Source of the DNA: UBA11403 sp963784615
GTDB lineage: Bacteria; Pseudomonadota; Gammaproteobacteria; Legionellales; Legionellaceae
Direction of reading: 5' to 3'
Assembly (NCBI GenBank): GCA_963784615.1
Contig: CAWASG010000001.1
Span: 434,001 to 498,000 of the forward strand
Length of the DNA: 64,000 bases
The translations under genes and the position numbers were made by a program. This document shows, one piece after another, positions 26,024-34,050 of this stretch (positions within the stretch are counted from its first letter, which is position 1; every line of letters starts with the position of its first letter). Below the pieces are notes generated by a model that was not told the DNA's origin, did not search any database, and was given only the letters and a program-made list of their open reading frames with translations.

Positions 26024-26618
26024 GTTGTTCGACTCCTTCCAGTGCCACTACAACTCGTTCTTTAGCCGCGTTCTCAAGTTAGATTTTTTGCTTGGCAAAA
26101 TCAACCGATAAAACCGTCCAGCCTGCCAACGCATCACTTTTCTCAAGCGGAATGGTTTTGTAGTCATATGCCACGCTCGCAACACTCACTTGTTGAATGC
26201 TATCGATACTGACAACCTTAAACGGCAACGCACCAACCGCCAGGTATTTAATCGGGTGCTGTTTTTTATCTAGCGAATCGAAGACCGTATGCATGGCATC
26301 AAGTTTGTTAGACAATTGCGTTCGACTTTCAATGACGAGTTGATTGAGCTGTCCTTCGTCCTTGGATTTCAAATCGCTGATGAGTTTTTCCAGTCGATTG
26401 AAGTCCTGATTAATGGAACTCAAGTCGATCTTCTCGGCAGGCGCTTTCACCGCTTGTTGAAGATTACCCAGTTGTGATTGGATTTCATTTAAGCGTGCAT
26501 CAATTTTGGCTGGTTCATGATTGGTTTTAGGCTGCAGCAGAATCGCTGTTATGCCTAATGTGAGATTCAACGACAACAAAAGCATCCATTCCAACGGTAG
26601 TTTTTTGATAATCATCAT
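26016..26618 (-). pseudogene. ICE inner-membrane/coiled-coil protein with premature stop
   Basis: The open part (26618-26079, 179 residues) has a transmembrane start (LPLEWMLLLSLNLTLGITAI) and a coiled coil (INQDFNRLEKLISDLKSK). After the TAA at 26079-26081 the frame stays open for 20 codons (LENAAKERVVVALEGVEQHA). It ends in a stop overlapping the ATG of the next gene (ATGCTTAA), the usual junction in this operon. A CAA-to-TAA mutation is therefore likely. The family is not named with certainty. Confidence 0.55.
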
Positions 26619-27064
26619 TTACCCCTCGGTGTGTGTTTAACAACCGGCACAAAAGCAGGTTTTAATTTGAAATTCACCTCGCGCAAAAGAGGATCGTGAA
26701 TCAAGGTAAACACTTGCTGGCCGGCCAAAACCTCCAAACCATCTTTGACGGTTAATGGCCCAAGGTTTCGATCAACTTGCGGTAACGTCTGGCGCATGAC
26801 CGCTTGCAAGCTTGGCGGCTGTTTATCCGCAGGAGCCAAATGAAAGCCTGAGTAGTTCAACCAATACATCATGGCCTGCACAACGGTTTTGATATCCTGT
26901 GAAAAGTGAACCTGCTGGACAGCCAGCAGGGGATTCATTTGTGCGGACAATGGCTTGTTTTGAACCGTTGCGTAGCGGTTGATCTGGGTTACATTAGCTG
27001 ATTGTGCTGATAAGGCAGTGAAACTGACTAATCCAATCAAAGAGGCTTTAACGAGTAATGTCAT
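26615..27064 (-). CDS. pilL: PilL-like ICE protein (TIGR03748)
   Basis: About 149 residues from MTLLVKASLIG. It has a signal peptide (to LSAQS) and the PilL N-terminal domain features INRYATVQNKPLSAQMNPL and VVQAMMYWLNYSGFHL, ending with PLTVKDGLEVLAG. In GI-type ICEs it belongs to the conjugative pilus/secretion gene set. It overlaps the end of the csrA-like gene by 17 bp. Confidence 0.75.
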   Translation of the reverse strand: MTLLVKASLIGLVSFTALSAQSANVTQINRYATVQNKPLSAQMNPLLAVQQVHFSQDIKTVVQAMMYWLNYSGFHLAPADKQPPSLQAVMRQTLPQVDRNLGPLTVKDGLEVLAGQQVFTLIHDPLLREVNFKLKPAFVPVVKHTPRGK

Positions 27065-27251
27065 TGGCACGTTCCTTCTGATTGTGTTCAGCCTGTTTTC
27101 TTAGAAATATTTCATGTCTATCTACATCCACATGAGGCGGTGCTTGTATGCCTAAAGCGACCACACCCTTGCGCTGATGAAGGACTTTGACAATAATTTG
27201 CCCTTTGTCGATTAAAATCTGTTCGCCACTACGTCTGGTTAAAACCAACAT
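27048..27251 (-). CDS. lvrC: CsrA-like regulator of the ICE (LvrC/CsrT type)
   Basis: 67 residues with a full CsrA fold pattern: MLVLTRRSGEQILI at the N-terminus and APPHVDVDRHEIFLRKQAE at the C-terminus. It keeps the RNA-binding residues (LTRR and the Arg in VDRHE). CsrA paralogues on Legionella conjugative elements follow lvrA and lvrB and control the element's own genes. The order here (lvrA, lvrB, this gene, pilL) is the same. Confidence 0.88.
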   Translation of the reverse strand: MLVLTRRSGEQILIDKGQIIVKVLHQRKGVVALGIQAPPHVDVDRHEIFLRKQAEHNQKERANDITR

Positions 27252-27264
27252 CTTGTTTCTCCGG

Positions 27265-27711
27265 TTATTGAATATGCATGTTTAACATCAACTTCATTTT
27301 TTTCAGGTTGGCTTCTGCAACGGTTGGATTGGCCATAACCACTGGTTCGGGGCTATAAAACCCAGCTTTTTTATGACTGAGTTGTTTGCAGCAATCGATA
27401 AATTGAGCCAACGTAGGCGGCATTTCACGTTGCTTTAGGCATTCTTCGAGAGCCTCATCAATCGCTGTCTCATCATAGTGTCCCAATGCCTGCTGCCATC
27501 CATCACGCGCCAAATTGAAAAAGTGCTCGTTTTTGAATTGACTACGCCAAATGTGCCCGTAAAAAATGGAAAACTTTAAAAACACCTTGTTGACGCGATC
27601 AGTACATTTTCCAGAGCTTTTGGAACTAGGCCTCGCTGTAACCGCTGCTTGTGGCATGCCCTGAGTCAGTGTTGGCAGCTTGGATTGCAAAATGGCGTTG
27701 ATCGGTTGCAT
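27265..27711 (-). CDS. lvrB: LvrB-like ICE protein
   Basis: 148 residues. The core (FLKFSIFYGHIWRSQFKNEH, DEALEECLKQREMPPTLAQF, then CCKQL) resembles LvrB of the Legionella vir region and the phage P-like replication module with its PPTLxQF box. It overlaps the upstream gene fragment and is followed directly by the csrA-like gene. Role: probably element control or replication. Confidence 0.65.
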   Translation of the reverse strand: MQPINAILQSKLPTLTQGMPQAAVTARPSSKSSGKCTDRVNKVFLKFSIFYGHIWRSQFKNEHFFNLARDGWQQALGHYDETAIDEALEECLKQREMPPTLAQFIDCCKQLSHKKAGFYSPEPVVMANPTVAEANLKKMKLMLNMHIQ

Positions 27712-27991
27712 TGCAGTTCTCCTGTTGTGATTCGGTCGTCATGGGTGCGTTTTTCCAGCATTGCTGTGTGAGCCAGTTGGTGGGGTATTTCCAAGCCGGC
27801 ATCCAAACACCCGCCGCTTGTTGGTTCTGGTAAAACTCAACTTGCCCTTGCAGCCCAGCTTTGATTTCGTCCAGCAATTCTTGCGTCGGGTTAAGTTTTT
27901 TAAACACTTCCAGCGCATTGTCTCGGTCGATTTTCAGGGGGTAGAGTTCCCAAAATTCTTCAAACGCGTTTAATAAAAAAAATAAATATAA
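27626..27991 (-). pseudogene. LvrA-like C-terminal fragment
   Basis: A frame open from 27991 reads FEEFWELYPLKIDRDNALEV, then EIKAGLQGQVEFYQ and YPTNWLTQQCWK, typical of the C-terminal part of DnaT/LvrA-like replication-type proteins. No ATG stands before the homology, and in-frame stops precede 27992. An in-frame GTG at 27907 lies inside the domain. With the N-terminal gene at 28045-28464 it would make one protein of about 275 residues, so a broken lvrA is likely. An eight-T run at the junction is a possible slip site. Confidence 0.5.
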
Positions 27992-28044
27992 TTATTATTA
28001 TTTAGAGGTGTGGCGGGTTGTGGTGATTTTGGACTGTCGGGTTT

Positions 28045-28464
28045 TTATGAGTGATTCTCATAACAGACTGATTTTTCAATGTTATTCTGTATCGGGTTTG
28101 TGGTGGTTTGGTATGGCGGCTTTGTGGCTGCTTTATTTTGGACAGAATTATCCCGATCTAGTAATAAACATTTAAAAATAAGCTTCTTGTCTAACGATTG
28201 GATCTCAATAAGCCCAGCTTTCTCAAGTGCTTTTAGTGAACGCCTGATCTGATCTTTACTCGGACTACCGCTTTGAACAAAACCCTGATGAGGCTCAATA
28301 TACAACTCCTCAGAAAGTGACTGATAACTCACACCTCGCTTTATGCCAACGATTTCGGTTTGATAATCCACATAAGGCTTAAGCCCATGGATGTAAGTCA
28401 GTTGTTGCAGATAGGGCAATCCACTTAACGCGGATCGCTCGTAGTGATTGATGATATAGCTCAT
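28045..28464 (-). CDS. lvrA: LvrA-like protein, N-terminal HTH domain
   Basis: 139 residues. The winged-HTH region is PSKDQIRRSLKALEKAGLIE, preceded by VSYQSLSEELYI, and the tail is rich in Pro, Thr and Asn. It is the first gene of the lvr-like cluster and is divergent from the S24 repressor, which probably acts on the 180-bp region between them. It ends shortly before the C-terminal fragment at 27991. Confidence 0.6.
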   Translation of the reverse strand: MSYIINHYERSALSGLPYLQQLTYIHGLKPYVDYQTEIVGIKRGVSYQSLSEELYIEPHQGFVQSGSPSKDQIRRSLKALEKAGLIEIQSLDKKLIFKCLLLDRDNSVQNKAATKPPYQTTTNPIQNNIEKSVCYENHS

Positions 28465-28646
28465 AATCGTCCCTTGTTACCCAAATTATCGTATTATTTA
28501 AAACGCAGCGTGATTTTTCTCATAAGTTATGCTTTAATACAGCATGGATCAATATCCTGAATACACGTATCGTAGCAAGTAAACATATTGCAAAACGAAT
28601 CGTGCTTGTGTCAGCAACCAATCGTAACTATTTTTGAGAGAATCCC

Positions 28647-29297
28647 ATGGATATCAGAGAACAAATAGGAAACCGCATCACCCAATCCCGAAAAGCATTG
28701 GGCATCACCATCAAAACCCTTTCTGAACGAACACAAACCCTATCCCCAGCAAGAATCAGCAACTGGGAACAAGGCACGCGCAGCCCCGGTCCCATAGAAG
28801 CCAAGCTGCTAGCACTAAGCCTCAACGTGTCTGCGTCCTACCTTCTGTGTCTAACAGACAACCCACAAGGCGAACTAACCCATACATCAGGCCATACCCA
28901 TCGGTTTATTCCCGTGTTGGCGATGACCAACGCACACAATGCGAAGGATTTAGTTGCAGGATCGAATACAGAGAGAACAATCGTCGTAGATGGATTTAAC
29001 AAGTCACAGAACAGCAAGTGTTTGTTTGCAGTCACAGTCGAAGACAACAGCATGCAGCCGCAATTTAACGCGGGTGATTTGGTCGTCGTTGATGCGGAGT
29101 TGTCGGCAAAACCGGGCGATTATGTGTTGGCATATCTTCCTGAGAAAAAACAAACTGTGTTGAGAAAGTTTGGAGAAGCTTCAGGAAGTGTATTTCAGCT
29201 GTTGGCGAGCAATGAATTGTGGGCTACGGTGAACGTGAGGCAGGCGGATGAGGCTGTGATGATTGGGGTTGTTGTTGAGCATCGGCGGATTTTATGA
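28647..29297 (+). CDS. CI/LexA-type repressor (HTH plus S24 peptidase)
   Basis: 216 residues. An N-terminal Xre HTH (GITIKTLSERTQTLSPARIS) is joined to a C-terminal peptidase S24 domain with the Ser in EDNSMQPQF and the Lys in KKQTVLRKF. This is the self-cleaving repressor layout of phages and ICEs, and the gene is divergent from lvrA as in lvrR-like arrangements. DNA damage would relieve repression of the element's transfer genes. ATG at 28647 is about 11 bases after GAGAG. Confidence 0.85.
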   Translation: MDIREQIGNRITQSRKALGITIKTLSERTQTLSPARISNWEQGTRSPGPIEAKLLALSLNVSASYLLCLTDNPQGELTHTSGHTHRFIPVLAMTNAHNAKDLVAGSNTERTIVVDGFNKSQNSKCLFAVTVEDNSMQPQFNAGDLVVVDAELSAKPGDYVLAYLPEKKQTVLRKFGEASGSVFQLLASNELWATVNVRQADEAVMIGVVVEHRRIL

Positions 29298-29611
29298 CAG
29301 GAGTGACACCAATTTGGAAAGTTGATTGTTCGAAAAATTTGGCAAAAAGAACTGACGTGGTCAAGCATTTGAATACACTCAGTTAAGCAACTTTTATCAT
29401 TTTCTTCATTCCATCTCATAATGCTTTAGTTATCAATCTTTGACCTGAATGCGAATCACGAATCTAGTATCCTGTTTTAATCGTAGGTATATCCTCGTTG
29501 ATGTGGTGATAGCTGAGCGTGCTCACGCAATTTGATGGTCAGTTTTACACGATAATTGATGGTTGCAATGCGCCATAAAATGCACAGCCTCCCTGCTGTA
29601 TTTTTTCCAGA

Positions 29612-29800
29612 TTAGAAAGGTGGATTATCCTCCTTCATATTAATATCAGCCATGGTTCCAATGACTGATTCTCGATAATAACGTTCTATTTGATGATGGT
29701 AATGCTCACCAAACGCAACCATCAGTGCATAAAAGAAATCCTGCACATTGACCGCTGCTTCATCGGTGAGTGTCGGTGCTTCAATGACTAAATATTTCAT
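29612..29800 (-). CDS. Small accessory protein ending in PPF (second transposon family)
   Basis: 62 residues from MKYLVIEAPTLTDEAAVNVQ, ending NMKEDNPPF. GGGAGA precedes the ATG. It lies 13 bp after the ATPase gene. It aligns by eye with the 79-residue protein at 17526-17765 (TDEAAVNVQDFFYAL against SDQEASNLVAFVYRL, HHQIERYY against LGQIMRLN, then NPPF against APPF). A shared role with the two different transposases is inferred. Confidence 0.6.
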   Translation of the reverse strand: MKYLVIEAPTLTDEAAVNVQDFFYALMVAFGEHYHHQIERYYRESVIGTMADINMKEDNPPF

Positions 29801-29813
29801 CGCTTTCTCCCGA

Positions 29814-30650
29814 TTAAGCTTTTTTTCGTTTGTTTGATGAGACCGAAGTGGTGAAACACTCAAAATACAACTGCTCATCCAATTGTGGACGCTCAAGGCG
29901 TGCGGCCATATCCAGCAGTTCCCCAGACATGTTGCAAAGGATCCGACTGTTTCCGGCTGCGTGTTCACAAAGGGTGTTTATCAGCCCTGTCGTCATTAGC
30001 CCAGGGTTGCCAGCGTGTTCCAATAGATGTTGCAGCGTTTGGGTTAACTGCTCAATGCTGGCGTGTTCTGTGAGCAGGCGGATCCGAATACGACTACCCA
30101 AAGGCATCAGATCGTCGCGGCGTAGTTTATCATTTAATCTTTGATCACCAGCCAGAATGACGCTGAGCAAGTTACGTGAGTCAAATTGCATACTGGTCAG
30201 TAACCGTAGTTCACTTAAGACTTCTGGCGACATTTCCTGTGCCTCGTCAATGATAAGCACTGGGCGTAACAAGGTGCTATCAACGTGAGTGAGCCATCGT
30301 TCGCGTAAATTTTTGAAGCCACCCCAACGATTGCTGGCCGTAAGTGGCACACAAAAAACATCCCCCAGTTCACGATAAAAATCAGCAAGCCTTGAGTTAG
30401 CATGACTGATGACGCCGATCTGCGCATCACGCACGCGTGTAAGGCGTGAAGCCAAAACGCGCAAGGCAACACTTTTACCTGTGCCAGGATCACCGCTCAC
30501 TAAAGCAAAACCACCTTCACGAAGTAATGATTGCTCAACACGCCAGCAAAAATTCTCGAGCTTTGGGTAAATGCACAAGGCTTCTACGGGGATATCCGAG
30601 ATGAATGGATTGTATTTTAGACCATAAAGAGCCAGTAGTTTTTTACTCAT
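29814..30650 (-). CDS. TniB/ExeA-like AAA transposition ATPase
   Basis: 278 residues. Walker A is SGDPGTGKSVALR, Walker B is PVLIIDEAQEMS, followed by SVILAGDQRLNDKL. The N-terminus LYGLKYNPFISDIP is the usual ExeA-type opening. Its start overlaps the transposase stop by 8 bp. Predicted to bind target DNA and activate the transposase. Confidence 0.87.
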   Translation of the reverse strand: MSKKLLALYGLKYNPFISDIPVEALCIYPKLENFCWRVEQSLLREGGFALVSGDPGTGKSVALRVLASRLTRVRDAQIGVISHANSRLADFYRELGDVFCVPLTASNRWGGFKNLRERWLTHVDSTLLRPVLIIDEAQEMSPEVLSELRLLTSMQFDSRNLLSVILAGDQRLNDKLRRDDLMPLGSRIRIRLLTEHASIEQLTQTLQHLLEHAGNPGLMTTGLINTLCEHAAGNSRILCNMSGELLDMAARLERPQLDEQLYFECFTTSVSSNKRKKA

Positions 30651-32106
30651 GTTCAGATTCTCCTTTGGGTAAATAGGCCGGAGGAAGGCCGGTGGCCGCG
30701 TATTCTGCCATCAGTGCTTTTAGCAAGGGCGCAACGCCTGTTGATACAAGCTCTTCGCTGGGCTCTTGTTCACCGGAATTGGTGAAAGTTCGACGCTGAC
30801 CTGAAGCGTTTTCTGATTTGTCTTGTGGATAAATCATACTTAACAGTGTGTTGGTGTGTGGATCGACAAGCCTTACAGAGCCTAAGTCCCACCGTGCATA
30901 GCGGATGTACAATATCTCCAAACTGCGGTATTGCGATGGCACTTCAAAGCGTTTGCCATCAAGACTGAATGTTCCATCTGATTTACGTTGCCTGCGATGC
31001 ACCTGAGTGCAAAAAGCATGATGTAACGCTGCGGTGTCAGGACACGGTCGACCAACATCGGCATCCTTCATATAGCGCGCAAGCGGTGAGCAGCCAATCT
31101 CGGAATGTACTTTTTGATGGTATTCACGCTCGACCCAAGCAAGGGTGCTTTTATTGAGTAACGACAAGGTTATCTCCTCCTCACCCTCAAGCATAGCCAT
31201 CAATCGCCCTTCAACTTGCGCCCAAAAAACCTCCTGTTTCGCGTTTTGGTAGGGAGAATAAGGTAGTGTAGGTTGATGTAGAATGCCCAATCTCGCAAGC
31301 CCTTCGGTAAACTCAGCCGAAGTCATCGCACTGCCATTGTCACTCATCAGAGCGCGCGGTAAGGCGCGTTTCTGTAGTGCCTGCATAAACCCATGTACCA
31401 GCGTCTCTGCGGTTTCATCCATGTACCATTGAGCATGACAAATCAGGCGGGAGCGGTCATCCAGAATGGCAAGTAATAAGGGTTTATGCCATTGACCGTC
31501 TCGTCCCAAAATTCTGCGTGAGCCATGGTGAAAATCAAGGTGCCATAACGTGTTAACATGGTCGACTTCATAACTTCTGACCTCTCGTTTCTCTAGCCTA
31601 TCAGCTGCGAGGATGGCGCCTTCTGTATGTCGTCTTTTCCGCCCAGGTTGCTTGCAGAAACCATTCGACTTCATGTAACGACGAATCGTATTGTAAGACG
31701 GCAAGACGCCTAACTCAGGCGTTGTCTTTGCAATCACATAGAGGTTATCTACGTGTAACTGGTAGCTCCAGCTTGGATGTGAACGATGTTGATGTTGGAT
31801 GCTCATCTTTAATGGGGCTGAGAGCGTGTGACTACTCCCGGCATCTGTACGGCGTTTCGTTCGCAAAGCACCGACCGGGTCGTTCTCATGGCGAGATTGA
31901 TAAAGCCATCGCTCAATCGTCGATAGTCCAAAATGAACTGGTAATCCTGTAATGGGATGCTGCCATTGCTTTTGAGCTAAAGAAGCCAGCTCAATCTGTA
32001 GTTGCCCTTTATCCGGCGGCGCTGCCAAAAGTGGGCCAATAACCGAAAAGCGAAATCGGGCCCACCGTTCTTGGCGAGTACCAACATCGGGCTTCTTGTT
32101 GCTCAT
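30643..32106 (-). CDS. DD35E transposase (second family)
   Basis: 487 residues. The catalytic triad is D191 (LWHLDFHHG), D256 (LMSDNGSAM) and E292 (AKQEVFWAQ), again with 35 residues between the second D and E. An N-terminal HTH is near LSTIERWLYQ, and the C-terminal domain has FSLDGKRFEVPSQYRSLEIL. It is related in plan to the 450-residue transposase elsewhere in the window but clearly diverged. Confidence 0.9.
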   Translation of the reverse strand: MSNKKPDVGTRQERWARFRFSVIGPLLAAPPDKGQLQIELASLAQKQWQHPITGLPVHFGLSTIERWLYQSRHENDPVGALRTKRRTDAGSSHTLSAPLKMSIQHQHRSHPSWSYQLHVDNLYVIAKTTPELGVLPSYNTIRRYMKSNGFCKQPGRKRRHTEGAILAADRLEKREVRSYEVDHVNTLWHLDFHHGSRRILGRDGQWHKPLLLAILDDRSRLICHAQWYMDETAETLVHGFMQALQKRALPRALMSDNGSAMTSAEFTEGLARLGILHQPTLPYSPYQNAKQEVFWAQVEGRLMAMLEGEEEITLSLLNKSTLAWVEREYHQKVHSEIGCSPLARYMKDADVGRPCPDTAALHHAFCTQVHRRQRKSDGTFSLDGKRFEVPSQYRSLEILYIRYARWDLGSVRLVDPHTNTLLSMIYPQDKSENASGQRRTFTNSGEQEPSEELVSTGVAPLLKALMAEYAATGLPPAYLPKGESEHE

Positions 32107-32196
32107 AAAAACTCCTGCTTGTTTAAGAAGTTTATGAGTCTACTGGATGTCTAACTTGATCTAAAGATGCAAACTCTGCGCGAATAACTCCCTCCT

Positions 32197-32766
32197 TTAG
32201 ACAGCGCGATAAACGCCCGCTGTCATTGGCGCTAAAAACTGCAAGGCATTTACCAGTTTTTGACTCAGGTTGTCTGGAAAAATCAAAAGAAGTTGTCGAG
32301 GAAATGGGCCAACAATGGCCTTTACGGGCAGGAATGCTTTAGCCTGTTTCCAAAAAGCAGTGCCAATAAAACAATCTCGCCACCAACGACGCCAACGCCC
32401 CCAGGTTCGCAGACTGATTCTGATACCAAAATAACGCGTTACTTGGTAATACCGGCGCCTCGAAGCACTGGACATGAAGGCGGAGATAAGCACGATAATC
32501 GCAGCCGGAAAACGATGTCGCCCCAAAAACCGTACCGATGGTGTTGTCACACGCTTTCGGCAGTTTCCGCAGCAAAGACTGCGCCGACTATCATAATGCT
32601 CACGGCATGATGCAGGTAACCCGAGGGGACTACGAGGGTAATCGGCTTGATATAAAGGACCGTTACAGAAAGGACAGTCTTCAGCTCGAACTTTCTCAGC
32701 CATTTCATCATCGATATGCACGAATAACGGATGAAAACTGGTCTTTTTTAATAGTTCATGGTACAT
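32197..32766 (-). CDS. Zinc-ribbon accessory protein (second family)
   Basis: 189 residues. Cys pairs CPFC and CCGNCRKR form a putative zinc ribbon. They are followed by a helical region with SLRTWGRWRRWWRDCF, in the place of the HTH in the DUF6431-like proteins. It is first in the element and transcribed with the transposase. It is the likely counterpart of the 179-residue proteins of copies A, B and C. Confidence 0.6.
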   Translation of the reverse strand: MYHELLKKTSFHPLFVHIDDEMAEKVRAEDCPFCNGPLYQADYPRSPLGLPASCREHYDSRRSLCCGNCRKRVTTPSVRFLGRHRFPAAIIVLISAFMSSASRRRYYQVTRYFGIRISLRTWGRWRRWWRDCFIGTAFWKQAKAFLPVKAIVGPFPRQLLLIFPDNLSQKLVNALQFLAPMTAGVYRAV

Positions 32767-32899
32767 TTAGACTCTCTTTGTTCGTCGTTGAACGTAAGAG
32801 TACCCTTCATGAGGTTTTAATCAAGCTTTATGAGGGGTTTTTTATTTGTACATCAATGAACGTGGCTGGAATTACGGGGAAATCCATCAGATTGTGTGT

Positions 32900-33377
32900 T
32901 CAGGCTGAATAGCCCGTTGCACCGATGTATGCACCGGAGTGTTTATCAAACATGAATAATGGCAGGTACGACTCTTTATTATTTTTTAAAATCCAATTAA
33001 AGACGGCTTGTTTTACATAGATTTCAAATTCTTCTACTGTTGGCTTTTTTGGTCTCAGTCATCGTTTCGCCATCCGCGCCCAATGAACTTCACAATATGT
33101 GCAATGTTGTATCAGGCGTCGTTGCGAGGCACGAAGCAATCCAGGGTTCGAAGCTCGGTACTCTGGATTGCCGCGCTTCGCTCGCAACGACGGATGGCGA
33201 AACGATGACTGAGGCCGCTTTTTTCGCCCAGGCTGTGTATTGACTCAGTGTTTCGACGGATTCCAAAATACCGGCATGCACTACTACATCATCAGCAATT
33301 TGAGGTGGTTTGATTAGCAGATGAGGTGTTGTAATCGGCATGATTAAATAAATCAAAATAGGATTTGAGATTTTCAT
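32900..33377 (-). pseudogene. GNAT acetyltransferase, broken
   Basis: The N-terminus MKISNPILIYLIMPITTPHL and LESVETLSQYTAWAKK is typical of RimJ/RimL-like ribosomal-protein acetyltransferases. It is interrupted by a 158-bp palindromic element (33055-33212) and continues as PTVEEFEIYVKQAVFNWILK and PLFMFDKHSGAYIGATGYSA before a stop at 32900-32902. The C-terminal half of the domain is missing as well. Not functional. Confidence 0.7.
33055..33212. repeat. Palindromic repeat element inside the GNAT gene
   Basis: Perfect 22-bp arms at 33055-33076 and 33191-33212 (outer sequence TCAGTCATCGTTTCGCCATC). Nested inside are CGTCGTTGCGAG/CTCGCAACGACG (33117-33128 and 33181-33192) and CAATCCAG/CTGGATTG. 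The inner part resembles the common TTGCGAG...CAATCCAG intergenic palindrome seen in many bacteria. It acts as a small non-coding insertion. Confidence 0.75.
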
Positions 33378-33494
33378 GGGCCTGTTTGAGCAAAGTACAT
33401 AAAAATTACGTCATCACATTAGAGTCAGTAGTCTATACTTAGCGTATAAAAGGACGCGACGTTATAAATATCACAATAGGAAGGAGCTACAATA

Positions 33495-33947
33495 ATGTAT
33501 AAAAAAATTATGCTGGCAATTGATGGGAGTGAAATATCTCATTCTTTAGTAAAAGAGATCGTTAAACTCACAAAAAACGAAGATGTTCATTTGAGAATTA
33601 TTCACGTCCTTGATAATAGTTTTGTTTATTATGGTGGTGAAGATTTTGACTATCTATCATTTATTGATGCCTGTCGGAAAGAGGGGCAGAACATACTGGA
33701 TAAATTTGAAAAAGAAATATCCAGCCACTCATCCATTAAGGTTGAGACCTTTCTTCTTGAACTAGAACCATTCCAGAAAAGAGTTTCTGAGGTAATCGTT
33801 GAAGCAGCAAAAGAATGGCCCGCTGATTTATTAGTAATAGGAACGCATGGCCGACGCGGTTTTAGTCGTCTCTTTTTAGGCAGTGTGGCGGATAATATCA
33901 CTCGAATTTCAACTACACCGATCCTTCTTATTCATGGTAATCATTAA
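33495..33947 (+). CDS. Universal stress protein, UspA family
   Basis: 150 residues: YKKIMLAIDGSEISHSLVKE at the N-terminus and the ATP-binding motif GTHGRRGFSRLFLGSVADNI near the C-terminus (G-2x-G-9x-G(S/T) pattern). It is preceded by AGGAAGGAG. Single-domain Usps of this kind are induced by hypoxia or growth arrest, which fits the neighbouring phosphoketolase and ATPase genes. Confidence 0.9.
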   Translation: MYKKIMLAIDGSEISHSLVKEIVKLTKNEDVHLRIIHVLDNSFVYYGGEDFDYLSFIDACRKEGQNILDKFEKEISSHSSIKVETFLLELEPFQKRVSEVIVEAAKEWPADLLVIGTHGRRGFSRLFLGSVADNITRISTTPILLIHGNH

Positions 33948-34050
33948 GTCAGATATAATTTGGGGCCACTCATTATGTATTAATGGTCTAGGGCATAAGA
34001 TTAAGCTAAAAGATAAATCCTATCTTTGGCTGAGAGTAAGGAAGATAACC

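Larger units (their letters stand above)
29600..32860 (-). mobile_element. Second-family DDE/AAA transposon (four genes)
   Basis: Genes in order on the minus strand: zinc-ribbon protein, DD35E transposase, AAA ATPase and small PPF protein. Near the right end a CCTCAT(A/G)AAG motif occurs twice on the minus strand (32810-32850). Exact ends and target duplication could not be read, so the limits are approximate. It sits between the ICE repressor and a GNAT pseudogene. The left flank 29298-29600 shows no recognisable gene. Confidence 0.6.

Noticed and set aside
29195..29419. Cys-rich minus-strand frame overlapping the S24 repressor end
   Set aside because: Mostly antisense to the repressor, with no start signal or domain.
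33090..33377. 95-residue protein ending in the palindromic element
   Set aside because: It is the broken N-terminus of a GNAT gene reading into the repeat.
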